Source: Undaria pinnatifida (lineage: Eukaryota; Sar; Phaeophyceae; Laminariales; Alariaceae). From it: DNA of 64,000 nt. The first letter of the stretch is position 1. Every line of letters starts with the position of its first letter. Under the pieces are notes generated by a model. That model was not told the origin of the DNA, did no database searches, and saw nothing but the letters and a program-made list of their open reading frames with translations. This document shows, in pieces, positions 28,801-34,150 of the stretch. Position numbers and translations under genes: made by a program. The DNA is taken from contig JABAKD010000029.1 in assembly GCA_012845835.1 (NCBI GenBank), forward strand, positions 14,250,392 through 14,314,391, written 5' to 3'.

Positions 28801-31266
28801 ATACCATTAGTAAGCAACTCCACCTTCAAGAGGACAATGCTATATGCTACGTATGTGGCGATTCTGTGAACGTGGTTTTGGCGCCCGTGCACTATTTACT
28901 TACACGGCATATTTATTTGGGCAAGCATGATTATAGTGAGGCAAGTCCGAGCGCGAAGCGCGAGGCCGTTTGTTTGCCTTTGAACGCAAAAACCCCTCGG
29001 CATTGCGGGATGCGTGAAGGCTCCACTATTAAATTGGTAGAATATGTGTTCGTTCCTCTGTTATATTTACTGTCTGTATGTCCGCCGCGGTATAATTGAT
29101 TGCGAGACCTGTAGAGAGCCGAATTCTTCAAACCCAGCGGGTACAAATGCGGGCAAGCTCGCGTCAACGCGTGGACCTTGTGTCGTCACAACGCATCTCG
29201 ATTGCGTCGCGGCCGCCATGCTTTTATGGTTTAGCTGACCTTGCTGCTATGTGTTTTGATTGCGGCGGGAAAAGGTTACCAGTTTGTTTTGTGTGCTTTT
29301 GCACTTCGAAAAGCACACGGTCTACCTGTGCAGGTACAAGTCCCTCTCGCCTCATATACCACTAACAACTGGTAAGTATATGTTCCTAGTAGGTAAATTT
29401 GCACCTATAGACCGAGAGCGCGTGATGGCATGTCGGCACATAAGCAGGGGTTATTACTAATAAACTGTTCGGAGAAAGTAAAGTAAAGTCGCACCTGCAG
29501 ATCAAGAGCGGGCGTTAGCATTTCGGCATCCTCGTCCTCCGTCTCGCTCTCCGAATCGGACCCCGAACCTTCCCCGTCCGATCCGATGTCGAGGTGTTTA
29601 GCAGCCTGCAGTTCTTGCTCCCGCTTCTGCTGGTCGAACCTGCCCCACCGGAGACGGAAGACGGAGGTATGGATACCGTTATGCTGTAGGTTATAGGCTA
29701 ACCCCTTCGAGACTTGAGAAGGAAAAAGGAAAAAAGTGCCGAAAATAAATGGCGATTACCGCATTAGACACATGAAGCATCCCGCCGCTGGGATAGGGGA
29801 TGTGTCCCAAGCGTAGCGGAAGGAGATGAACGACGCATGCGCAGCATGAAGATACTTACGTTGTTGCTGGCTACCCCCAACAGGTTAACAGAGTACCTGG
29901 TAGTCTACAGCAGTTATCGCTAGTTCGGTCGTTTCTGGCTGGTTACGTACGATAGACCTAGCTCCCAAAATGGGTTAATTGACATTTCCCTTGACCTCCG
30001 TCGCTGTTGCATCGTTTGCACTCTGTATCGTCGTCACCTAAGGGCTAGACCTGGTACCTGGTAAGTGCGATATCGTGATGTTATCGTGGTTTTCACGGTC
30101 TCGCGCTCGGTTCTTTCTCTGGTGCTACCCGGACTGTGCACAATTAGTGGGTACGTGCATATGATAGAAGGCGGCAGACACCAAAGACTATTGCTGCTAC
30201 TTCGTATACTCGTAGATTGTTGTCGCCAACAGAGCACACCCCGACAACCAACAACCGGCAACCAACAACCGGAAATACGAACGTGCACCTCGACCCTCAA
30301 CCGCCAGCCACGATTCCACGCGCAATGGCGCACGCCAGCGGGTAGGCAAGCAGCAACGCCCCAAGAACAAAAGAAACGCCATCCCGCTCCAAGTCATGAT
30401 ACACAACATTATTAATGGTCGGATGCGCCATGGCACGTGCCATAGAACCATCCACGGTTTGCAACGGGACAGCCCGCGAATACTCGCAATGGCACGTGCC
30501 ATGGGGCAGTCCATGAAGTGCACCCCGACGGAAAGGCCCGTGGGCTACCCCATGGTGTACCACGGGACACCCCATGGTTGACCATGGGTCATCCCAGCGC
30601 ATGCTTCGTGGCATCCCCCACCGGGCAACCCGTACGGCGCATGATGGCATGACAAACCCCACGGAATGCGCCATGGGATCAACCATGGTATACCCCATGG
30701 GGTGTGCGCGCCAAGAAGGGTTGCTCCCATGGAATGCCGTGAGGGGTGACATGGGTTGCCCCACACCATAGGACACCCTATTGGGTGCATCGCGATGGTG
30801 TCTATCCCACGGTACGCGAGCAGTGGTGCCGTGGTGCCATGGTGTGCCTCACGCCCGATGGCTATAATGTGACACCACTAACATGGTATATGCAGCATCT
30901 GACAACAGTAAGAGGACAGCTCTCTCGTACGTAGTGCGACGACGTACAAACTGCAAGGGGGCGGAGACGAGGACGAGACTAACTACTCGTACAGCAGTCA
31001 GTAGCAGCGTAGCAGCAGCGGTACTGCACATTCTCCTCCCCCTACTTATCTTCCTCCTCCCCATCTCTCCTCGCAGTTCTTACCAGTAGCACTGCACAGC
31101 TGTACCCTGCCCACCTTTTCGCGAACTTCTCGTTGACCTGAAGCCTGTCATCGTTGCCCCCCTTAGAGCTCCCAAGCTTGATCTTCCTCGTCGCTCCCTT
31201 CACCTTGCCTCCTCCCTCCCCCTCGCTGCTGCTACCACCACTGCTGCTGTCATCCAGAAAACTCAT
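938..31266 (-). CDS. KRI1: KRI1-like ribosome biogenesis protein, 11 exons, complete
   Basis: Spliced CDS, in transcript order: 31266-31115, 29639-29495, 27853-27751, 26812-26529, 21746-21583, 19221-19116, 10411-10317, 8115-7900, 5330-4959, 2666-2594, 1801-938. The total is 2574 nt, 857 residues, and every junction is in phase. Seen in the sequence: LQVNEKFAKRF early on, a KTINKIRSKDPSIY segment, FLRDFVANRRWLD, KYNFRFEE near residue 315, SMRRKDDRRKRERE, RLKNLKREEI, LIEGDFDAERWD then AFGDSYY, LYKLDYEDIIGDIP at the end of exon 9, TPEEILLADDK, KKLAPYR, and a C-terminal SRLASYGL. This order of motifs is that of the Kri1 family, partners of Krr1 in the nucleolar pre-40S/90S particle that processes 18S rRNA. 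Long acidic and lysine-rich stretches are normal for the family. The introns average about 2.8 kb and one holds a Helitron. The start is the ATG giving MSFLDD; an in-frame ATG 57 nt upstream is possible. Confidence 0.93.
1802..2593 (-). other. KRI1 intron 10 with ~43-bp repeats
   Basis: At about 2430-2560 there are roughly three diverged units that share CCGCCCACAGATTGG followed by a GTGAGGT-like donor (minus strand), directly beside the exon 10 donor. The rest shows nothing recognisable. Confidence 0.6.
2594..2666 (-). CDS. KRI1: KRI1 exon 10
   Basis: A short exon reading RFKYTKVKSNDFGLTPEE, ILLADDK between a TTTCGCAG acceptor and a GTGAGA donor. It continues exon 9 in phase and leads directly to exon 11. 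Confidence 0.93.
2764..3186. repeat. TGATA/TATCA pentanucleotide satellite with hairpin higher-order unit
   Basis: Runs of TGATATGATA on one strand alternate with runs of ATCATATCAT. A unit of about 90-100 bp whose two halves are inverted around GAATTTATTC occurs three times head to tail (centres near 2925, 3015 and 3118). It lies in KRI1 intron 9. Confidence 0.9.
3644..3706 (+). repeat. (CAATAGTC)n microsatellite
   Basis: About nine tandem 8-bp units, one with CAACAGTC. Confidence 0.9.
4959..5330 (-). CDS. KRI1: KRI1 exon 9
   Basis: Reads RWDAVTEKAFGDSYYNAED, a long acidic region (runs of Glu, EEEEEDWEEYEEG), then LLDELYKLDYEDIIGDIPC. Phase 2 at GTGGGC. The LDYEDxIGD motif is diagnostic for the Kri1 C-terminal domain. 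Confidence 0.94.
6437..6705 (+). repeat. (CAG)n-containing array, ~80-110 bp units
   Basis: Three units each open with GGGGTGTGACGTAT-like sequence, continue CTCTTCTCTCTCAGGGRGG and end in CAG runs. Long open frames on both strands (poly-Gln, poly-Leu, poly-Cys) are by-products of the repeat. Confidence 0.85.
7328..7502 (+). repeat. Purine-rich minisatellite, ~18-21 bp
   Basis: About eight diverged units of ATTGGAGAGAGGAAGAGA. It has no stop codons over short stretches but no gene character. Confidence 0.8.
7660..7860 (+). repeat. GATTGATTGACGG degenerate tandem repeat
   Basis: Irregular repetition of TTGATTGA, GACGG and GATCGAT words just downstream of KRI1 exon 8 in transcript order. Confidence 0.7.
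7900..8115 (-). CDS. KRI1: KRI1 exon 8
   Basis: Acceptor TTCCCCAG. Reads ARKAEERQKKEAELRRLK, NLKREEIRRRLQAI, an acidic Gly-rich run and ALIEGDFDAE. Phase 2 at GTGGGG. Two diverged copies of its 5' edge, with acceptors, sit upstream at 8256 and 8868. Confidence 0.92.
8218..8256 (-). pseudogene. Ghost or cassette copy of KRI1 exon 8 edge (39 nt)
   Basis: After TCTCCCCCAG it reads VRKAEEDRQKSKP, almost the start of exon 8 (ARKAEERQKK). The boundaries fit phase 2 on both sides and the length is 39 nt, so inclusion would add 13 residues without a frameshift. The possible donor (GTTATG) is weak. It is either a rarely used cassette exon or a dead duplicate. Confidence 0.55.
8330..8396 (+). repeat. 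Dispersed repeat, copy 1 of a pair
   Basis: Aligns with 61920-61985: CCTCTGGCGGATGG, then CCACACTTTCACGTA and TTTCATAC. Confidence 0.55.
8830..8868 (-). pseudogene. Older ghost copy of KRI1 exon 8 edge
   Basis: After CTCGTCAG the sequence GCTGTGCGAGGCGAAAGAGC aligns with the exon 8 start and is followed by T-rich intron sequence like that after the 8256 copy. More diverged; no good donor. Confidence 0.45.
9287..9532 (+). repeat. 11-bp satellite GTCGTAACCCA / GTCTTAACCCA
   Basis: About 22 units. The left half is mainly GTCGTAACC(C/G)A and the right half mainly GTCTTAACCCA, so a variant has spread locally. There is no spacer diversity, so it is not CRISPR-like. Confidence 0.9.
9925..10042 (+). 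repeat. TCGTCGGTTTCAATATT minisatellite
   Basis: About six units of 15-20 bp with CGTCGGTTTCA as core. Confidence 0.8.
10317..10411 (-). CDS. KRI1: KRI1 exon 7
   Basis: A short exon found by motif. After the TTTCGCAG acceptor it reads EGGGEIAMHSRNIAGSM, then RRKDDRRKRERESRK, the Kri1 'S-V-RRKDD-RKRKR' block. It ends in phase 2 at GTGAGT. It lies just beyond the 8.7-kb intron that contains the Helitron. Confidence 0.88.
11213..11669 (+). pseudogene. Helitron N-terminal exon with 15-residue repeats and zinc motif
   Basis: Starts METRRQARLRQQ. From 11303 it contains five 45-bp units encoding RRSRxxQNRxRxND-type repeats, then ALPLEDIFEGEWP and CPSCYALLWAG, the C-x2-C motif of Helitron N-termini (usually CxxCGALxW; here Gly is Tyr). 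Ends at GTAAGA. In many Helitron proteins this region is a basic nucleic-acid-binding leader. Confidence 0.7.
11621..12080 (+). repeat. Tandem duplication of Helitron zinc exon plus intron, 211-bp unit
   Basis: GCGCGGACCGAGTGCCCTTC begins at 11621 and again at 11832. Exon end, donor and the next 150 bases of intron are duplicated. In the second copy the first Cys pair is preserved at DNA level but shifted in context. Confidence 0.8.
11670..12840 (+). repeat. Helitron intron built of diverged repeat units
   Basis: Repeated phrases GTCTTACACTGCTGTACGTA, TTATCATTGCTTTACGT and CTGCAGTACTCCACGTTGGC occur at least six times at irregular spacing of 100-200 bp. No coding content. Confidence 0.75.
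12841..13363 (+). pseudogene. Helitron N-terminal domain segment, frameshifted
   Basis: Reads LCCHYGKVRL, shifts frame near 12892, then continues APPASPDPLLLDFLRGD, INSAFSFTSTG, FVIQGAFHHYLRSPMP, YYHSAEEEQLRYRLN and NPYVSIYRS. This follows the usual Helitron pattern 'CC..GKV.LPPL...NSALAFTS...G...H..G.L.P'. Confidence 0.7.
13368..14250 (+). pseudogene. Helitron mid-region with direct and inverted duplications
   Basis: Reads LRTSSTPNPRRYNASSAP, EVAAILPD, RDIVVHDSRRGL and THPSYEPLAYPILNP, then a shifted stretch, VSQREFFTYRVDD, LFQQYVVDGDVQIEESKL and YQRNHQSELHAGLYSG. These are Helitron blocks before the Rep domain. Bases 13926-14018 are repeated at 14027-14120, and 13898-14018 is repeated in inverted orientation at 14128-14248. 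Confidence 0.75.
13898..14248. repeat. Inverted duplication, 121-bp arms
   Basis: Left arm 13898-14018, right arm 14128-14248, over 90% matching by eye. The spacer holds a second direct copy of most of the arm. The reading frame stays open through the palindrome by chance, but the right arm encodes unrelated residues. Confidence 0.88.
14245..14695 (+). pseudogene. Helitron_like_N Rep domain
   Basis: Reads RTRYMVQQYQDAVALVRKYG, KPDLFVTFTCNP, then a 153-nt intron (14379-14531, GTATGT...CCAG) and AWPEITHALLEG. After two small frameshifts it reads TATDRPDIVSRVFNAKL and ALENDLYKNGCFGTAVA. This matches the Helitron Rep N-terminal domain with an intron after CNP. Confidence 0.82.
14876..15255 (+). 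pseudogene. Helitron Rep HUH core, with in-frame stop
   Basis: After an intron 14696-14875 it reads FQKRGVPHAHILIIVDADD. HAH (14897-14905) is the metal-binding HUH motif of rolling-circle nucleases. TAA at 14939-14941 interrupts DDKP/PEDYD. It then reads VSAELPDADRQPRL, IVHGPCG and SKRYPKDFQD. A frameshift follows before EDGYAVYRRR. Confidence 0.85.
15255..16276 (+). pseudogene. Helitron Rep C-terminal part, Y2 region
   Basis: Reads LRYDAHINVEICSSVRAV, KNLYKYVFKGNDRA, EARYLGSCEAAWSIF and HLALHEPGGQMVYY. In Helitrons the Y2 motif is usually KYLxKYxxKG. Here the first tyrosine position is Asn (AAC), which would remove one catalytic tyrosine. The later part is less conserved and ends where the frame shifts to the helicase. 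Confidence 0.8.
16147..17622 (+). pseudogene. Helitron Pif1-like helicase domain
   Basis: Reads LSHFNTEQRAAFDSIMAAH, FFFVDGPGGNGKTFLYSAV (Walker A), ASSGVASTLL, AILWDEAPMAHR (Walker B), KIVVIGGDFRHMLPVV and LRTINLSTGLFNGTR. This matches Pif1/RecD SF1 helicases fused to Helitron Rep. The match runs from about 16280; upstream residues are out of frame. The frame is lost near 17480 and continues in another frame. Confidence 0.88.
17478..17987 (+). pseudogene. Helitron helicase C-terminal motifs
   Basis: In a shifted frame: FVLTQRQFPVAPCFAMTINK, AQGQTLDRVGIFL and LYVAVSRATSRQNLR, the last Pif1 motifs. Homology stops near 17760; the rest to the stop is probably terminal element sequence. Confidence 0.82.
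17915..18030 (+). repeat. GGTTGGGTT-rich tract after the Helitron ORF
   Basis: Irregular GTTGGGTT and GGATGGG words. It could be near the 3' end of the Helitron, but no certain CTRR end with hairpin was found. Confidence 0.5.
19116..19221 (-). CDS. KRI1: KRI1 exon 6
   Basis: Acceptor TGGGCAG. Reads SYDEILNAPHVEDSDDEM, then FESKYNFRFEE, the strongest Kri1 signature in the gene. Ends at GAG|GTGAGC, phase 0. Confidence 0.92.
20403..20570. mobile_element. 168-bp MITE-like element
   Basis: Begins CACCCCGATTTAAGAGCGCC and ends with the inverse, GGGCGCTCTTAAAATCGGGG then TG, giving terminal inverted repeats of about 21 bp. There is no coding capacity. A half-copy of the terminal motif (TTAAGAGCGC) also lies internally near 20520. 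No clear target-site duplication could be fixed. Confidence 0.7.
20660..21195 (+). repeat. Poly(G)-bordered dispersed repeat, long copy 1
   Basis: A run of about 25 G leads into GTACTCAATTTGTGCATGGC. The following 500 bases match 32953-33470 with few changes, through GACGG...ACCTTGTGCATAC and CACACTACGTGATGCGATCA. Minus-strand frames in the copies encode similar peptides (for example SVLRAVLxRMQFTL), but no known protein was recognised. Confidence 0.8.
21272..21340 (+). repeat. Very short copy of the poly(G)-bordered repeat
   Basis: GGGAGGGTACTCAGTTTGTG and the next 35 bases match the start of the long copies; then a second G run. Confidence 0.65.
21583..21746 (-). CDS. KRI1: KRI1 exon 5
   Basis: Acceptor GGCGCAG. 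Reads VRSETPAEAAEEEELLKK, then FLRDFVANRRWLDPNAKE, the conserved FLRDY-type block. Phase 2 at GTGACC. A tandem array of about 85-100 bp units abuts its acceptor in the intron. Confidence 0.9.
21770..22290. repeat. Tandem array of ~85-110 bp units next to KRI1 exon 5 acceptor
   Basis: About five units share CCACGCGATAAAAACA, CGCCGCAAG and CCGTTGGGGCGACC. The first unit is the intron sequence directly upstream (in transcript) of the exon 5 acceptor. Confidence 0.8.
22408..22480 (+). repeat. Dispersed GC-rich repeat copy
   Basis: GCCGAAACACGCTGCAGAGC and GACCGCCCCTGCCGACC recur near 33598-33660 and 58858-58915. Confidence 0.5.
23434..23745 (+). repeat. Poly(G)-bordered dispersed repeat, medium copy
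   Basis: G run, then GTACTCAATATGTGCATGGC and about 290 bases matching the long copies; it stops at CCACTCCAAAGACAG. Confidence 0.75.
25121..25320 (+). repeat. 94-bp tandem duplication
   Basis: GAGAATGATGCCTTGTCTCG at 25121 and a near-identical start at 25215. Both units continue GGGTACCTTATTGTGTAC; the second has a short internal insertion. Confidence 0.75.
25364..25584 (+). other. Unrecognised ORF in KRI1 intron 4
   Basis: An open frame of 74 codons from an internal Met (MALAIAQPTPH) to TAG, ending VKFVNVKRSDHLGVDD then TLMFDAKCAR. The composition looks protein-like and is more AT-rich than its neighbours. It may be an exon remnant of an inserted element. No family was recognised. Confidence 0.25.
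25995..26110 (+). repeat. CCCGA-rich dispersed repeat
   Basis: GACCCGACCCGACCCGACCC followed by GACTCGACCCGCGAGTTTTC. A related block in similar layout is at 61695-61830. Confidence 0.6.
26529..26812 (-). CDS. KRI1: KRI1 exon 4, GC donor
   Basis: Acceptor CTTCCAG, completing a Gly codon. Reads KKSEKRMRYKDVVREQIL, an acidic run, YDQEQEQLRKGFL, and ends ESGLLK. The best donor is AAG followed by GCAAGT, the classical GC-AG form. It keeps phase 0 into exon 5. Confidence 0.85.
26813..27750 (-). other. KRI1 intron 3
   Basis: Contains an AAACA-rich tract (26855-26975) and a fragment of the poly(G)-bordered repeat (27225-27345). Nothing else recognised. Confidence 0.6.
27751..27853 (-). CDS. KRI1: KRI1 exon 3
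   Basis: Acceptor TTTTCAG. Reads IMKTINKIRSKDPSIYNTDK and EWFAEEG, then ends in phase 1 at GTAAGG. The KDPxIY motif is a Kri1 hallmark. Confidence 0.9.
27854..29494 (-). other. KRI1 intron 2
   Basis: Contains a minisatellite (28060-28335) and, at 29391-29445, a diverged copy of the exon 2 donor edge. The stretch 28340-29390 shows no gene or clear repeat. Confidence 0.6.
28060..28335 (+). repeat. CACACTGCAAAAATGAYCT minisatellite
   Basis: About 13 diverged units of 17-22 bp with core TCACACACTGCAAAAA. Confidence 0.88.
29495..29639 (-). CDS. KRI1: KRI1 exon 2
   Basis: Acceptor GGGGCAG. Reads RFDQQKREQELQAAKHLD, an acidic run, then EMLTPALDLQ, matching the Kri1 segment before the KT-xx-RxKDP block. 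Donor GTGCGA, phase 0. Confidence 0.88.
29640..31114 (-). other. KRI1 intron 1
   Basis: Notable for a cluster of CCATGG palindromes at 30425-30840. The rest shows nothing recognisable. Confidence 0.6.
30425..30842. repeat. CCATGG-rich degenerate repeat
   Basis: About nine CCATGG hexamers within 420 bp, in contexts such as CCCCATGG, ACCATGGG and GCCATGG. Confidence 0.75.
31115..31266 (-). CDS. KRI1: KRI1 exon 1
   Basis: Starts MSFLDDSSSGG, Ser/Gly/Glu-rich, then LQVNEKFAKR, the first conserved Kri1 block. It ends in phase 2 at a GTGGGC donor. The split codon AG+G restores Arg in exon 2. Confidence 0.88.
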
Positions 31267-31936
31267 GGCCTCAGCCCACCAGCCACTTCCAAACCCCACA
31301 CCGATGTGTTTTGGTTTTGACAATATTTGGAGTGGTCTTATGTTCCAGCCAACCCACTATCGCAGGCCGTCGCCAGCCAAGCAGGAGGAGACTAAGTTTC
31401 TTATCGCGTCAGTTTGGTAGGCCGCACGTGTGGCCAGTCAGTACGCTTGTTGGGTTGGGTTGGGAGGGCAAAGGTTACCTATTGCCACCGCCGTCGATAA
31501 AAACGCGGCGCAATAACGATTTGAGGGTTTGAAGTGAAAATATTAAATATTGTTGCCTAGGGATCGGGGGATGATATTGCACGCATACTCGCGAGCACAC
31601 ACCAGCACGTTCGTTCTCTCTTGGTTCATATTCGGTCTTCCGATAGGCTCGTTTGTGATCGTGCTGCTGAGGTGTTCGTGATAACCTTGGGTTCGTACGA
31701 CGGATCGTGGAGGCCATCCGTGTGGACGCGGCCGTTAGTTCCTGACCATCAAAGTGCGCATCCGTTTCGCATCGATAACAACCTATACTGAAACTGGTAC
31801 AATTCAGTCAGCATCCAGTGTTCGAGCTTCAACGGCGGGATCAGATCCCTCCAGTAACTTGGCGCAGCAGCCTCCAGCACAGCAGAGCTGAGAGGGCGGA
31901 GGAAGGGGCGGGCGGGAGAAGAAACGCAGGACGAGG

Positions 31937-32131
31937 ATGTGGTTGGAATGGGATGACGGGCTGGTGGCGTTAGCTGTGATTGCGGCACCCCTTGTTCCGT
32001 GCGTGATAATAGGCGGGTTTCTATACCCGAAGCAGTGCTTGGCGGGCGTTGCTGTGACTGCGGCGGTCATACTCGGGTGCACAATGCTCTTCGGGCATTC
32101 AAATGCAGAGCTTGACTTCCGTTCGCAGTGA
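31937..32131 (+). CDS. Hypothetical small two-helix membrane protein (64 aa)
   Basis: Starts MWLEWDDG. Two hydrophobic segments, LVALAVIAAPLVPCVIIGGF and then, after YPKQC, LAGVAVTAAVILGCTMLFG, are followed by a short polar tail and TGA. The length and balance of helices look protein-like, and it lies divergent to KRI1. It might be one exon of a larger gene or chance. No homologue was recognised. Confidence 0.3.
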   Translation: MWLEWDDGLVALAVIAAPLVPCVIIGGFLYPKQCLAGVAVTAAVILGCTMLFGHSNAELDFRSQ

Positions 32132-32865
32132 GTCGAGTCTCGTACAACATAATGCAAAACCCGACTGGTGTTATACTCGGAGTATAATAGACTGGTGTTA
32201 TATAATACGAGCACAAAGCACGGAATGTTGTGGTACTGCTGTGGCACAGCTGGTGTGCTTGTATACCATTCGTGCCGGTTGAGTGCATGGATAAACAGAA
32301 GTGGTTTGAAAAGAAAATCCGCCGCTCCGCTCTGTCTTGCGGATTCAGTATGCCGGGCCGAGTACACCAGGTGAATTACATACAAGAGTATACCAGCGCA
32401 GTAGGTGCTAGGTGATGAGTGCACAGCTTGGGATGTTGTGGTGCTCGTGTTGTTGAACTCGCACTACTTTTGTCAATTGATGCCATGATCAACCAGCTTT
32501 AGCGGAAATCCGCCGCGCTATCCTTGCGGCATTGAGTACAGTAACGTGTACGAACGTAGGTGGCGTCGTCCGTCTTCGCGTGGTGCGTGGGGTAACGTTT
32601 CGATTGAATACAACAGTCGGGTGCGCATAGACCATGGCTTTTTTGCCGGCTTCGATAGGTCTGCCCGTCTGCATCCTACATCAAGCAGCATTGCAGCAGC
32701 AGTGTACTCATATCATAGCATCGAACACATTTCGTGCATCGACTGCGCTCGCGCGAGGTATAATGTGTGCTTCTGTTGGGTGGGGCTGGGGGAATCGCTG
32801 CGTATCGGCCGCGCTTGCTTGCGGAGGCCAGGGGTCCTTCGATTAGATGCCCTATTTGCAACACC

Positions 32866-33600
32866 ACCTTGCAAGAACATCGTGAAATTCCGCTGTTCCA
32901 CTGTCTGATTGGTCGATGGTGGACTTTCCGCCTGGCGAGGGGGGGGGTGGGGGTACTCAATTTGTGCACGGCCGTAGTCGTATGACCATAGACCCTCGCA
33001 TCCCTACTATGCCGGGACGAAGCATGCAGGGTTTTCACCAACCAGGCAGACATTGCTTGCACCAAGCGCGAAGCGCCGTGGGGTGTTCGGCGAGTCGCAC
33101 GAAGGGTGAACTGCATCCTTCGAAGAACCGCTCGTAAGACGGAAATCGGCACCTTGTGCATACTTTCTTGCTTATGAATGACATCGCCAATGAGTTATAC
33201 TTTGTTTTCTGGTGTGGCCACTCCAGAGACAGCAATGGGCATTACTATGTAACTGCCTTGTGGGTGCCTTACCATATTCACACTACGTGATGCGATCATT
33301 CCCCTTGTGCGGAGTTAGGGTTTTCCACCCCGCACAATATGACCTTACTCGATAATCATCTCAGTGACCGCCAAAAAAAAAAGAAAACGGTACCCTGGTT
33401 GTCTAGCTCGCGCAGTGATTGGCATGTTTTACAGCGTCGCTGCCAACCAACGCCAACCCCAATATACATGTAATTTTTTACATTTGGGGGGACCACACCG
33501 TGCAAGAAAATCGTGCAATTTCGCTATTCCACTGTCTGATTGGTCGATGCTGGACTTTCCACCAGCCGGGGGGGGGCGGGGGGGGGGGGGGGGGGACCGC
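32866..33600 (+). repeat. Poly(G)-bordered dispersed repeat, long copy 2, with flanking direct repeat
   Basis: A 65-bp segment ending GATTGGTCGATGGTGGACTT lies at 32866-32935 before a G run and is repeated at 33497-33562 before another G run. Between them 32953-33470 matches 20687-21190 at high identity. Confidence 0.8.
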
Positions 33601-33884
33601 CACCGAAACACTCGACGGAGCCGCGCGACCGCCCCTGCCGACCTCGAGCCCCCCAGAGAGCTGGGGTTAGGGTAAGGGTCGGGTTGTATGGCTGACATGC
33701 GAAACAAGAACTGGCTAAAAGGTGTTGCACGACTTTGTGTGGAAGGAAGTGTTGCAGGCAAGGCACTCGCGTGCGAAGCTTGTCTCGTGGCCTCTACATG
33801 TGCATGTTTTTGCACTTCGAACTCTGATGGAATAATGCGATACCCCTCGGGTGCCCATATTTCTATCCGTAGATGGAAGACTAT

Positions 33885-34150
33885 TATTACGGAGATCCAT
33901 TGTTAACAGGGGGTAAATGCCTTATCATCATGTTGCAAAAAATTAACCGGAAATTTCTCGTAATTTTCGCAATATCTCGGCCAGAACATCATATTTTTTA
34001 TTTTTTTTATTTTTGCGCCGTGACCGTAAGGCCTATGCGAACAATCCAAGCTATCGTTTACCGTTATCGACGAAGAATTGACAGAGTTATGACCCCATCA
34101 AGTGTAGGCATTAATTGACCCCTGTTAACAATGAATGGATCTCCGTAATA
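33885..34150. mobile_element. 266-bp MITE
   Basis: Left end TATTACGGAGATCCATTGTT then AACAGGGG; the right end is the inverse, with a 4-bp CATT insertion. The inverted match continues to TAAATGCC/GGCATTAA, giving TIRs of about 35 bp. The interior is AT-rich and non-coding. Flanks ACTAT and GTAA do not give a certain target-site duplication. Confidence 0.82.
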
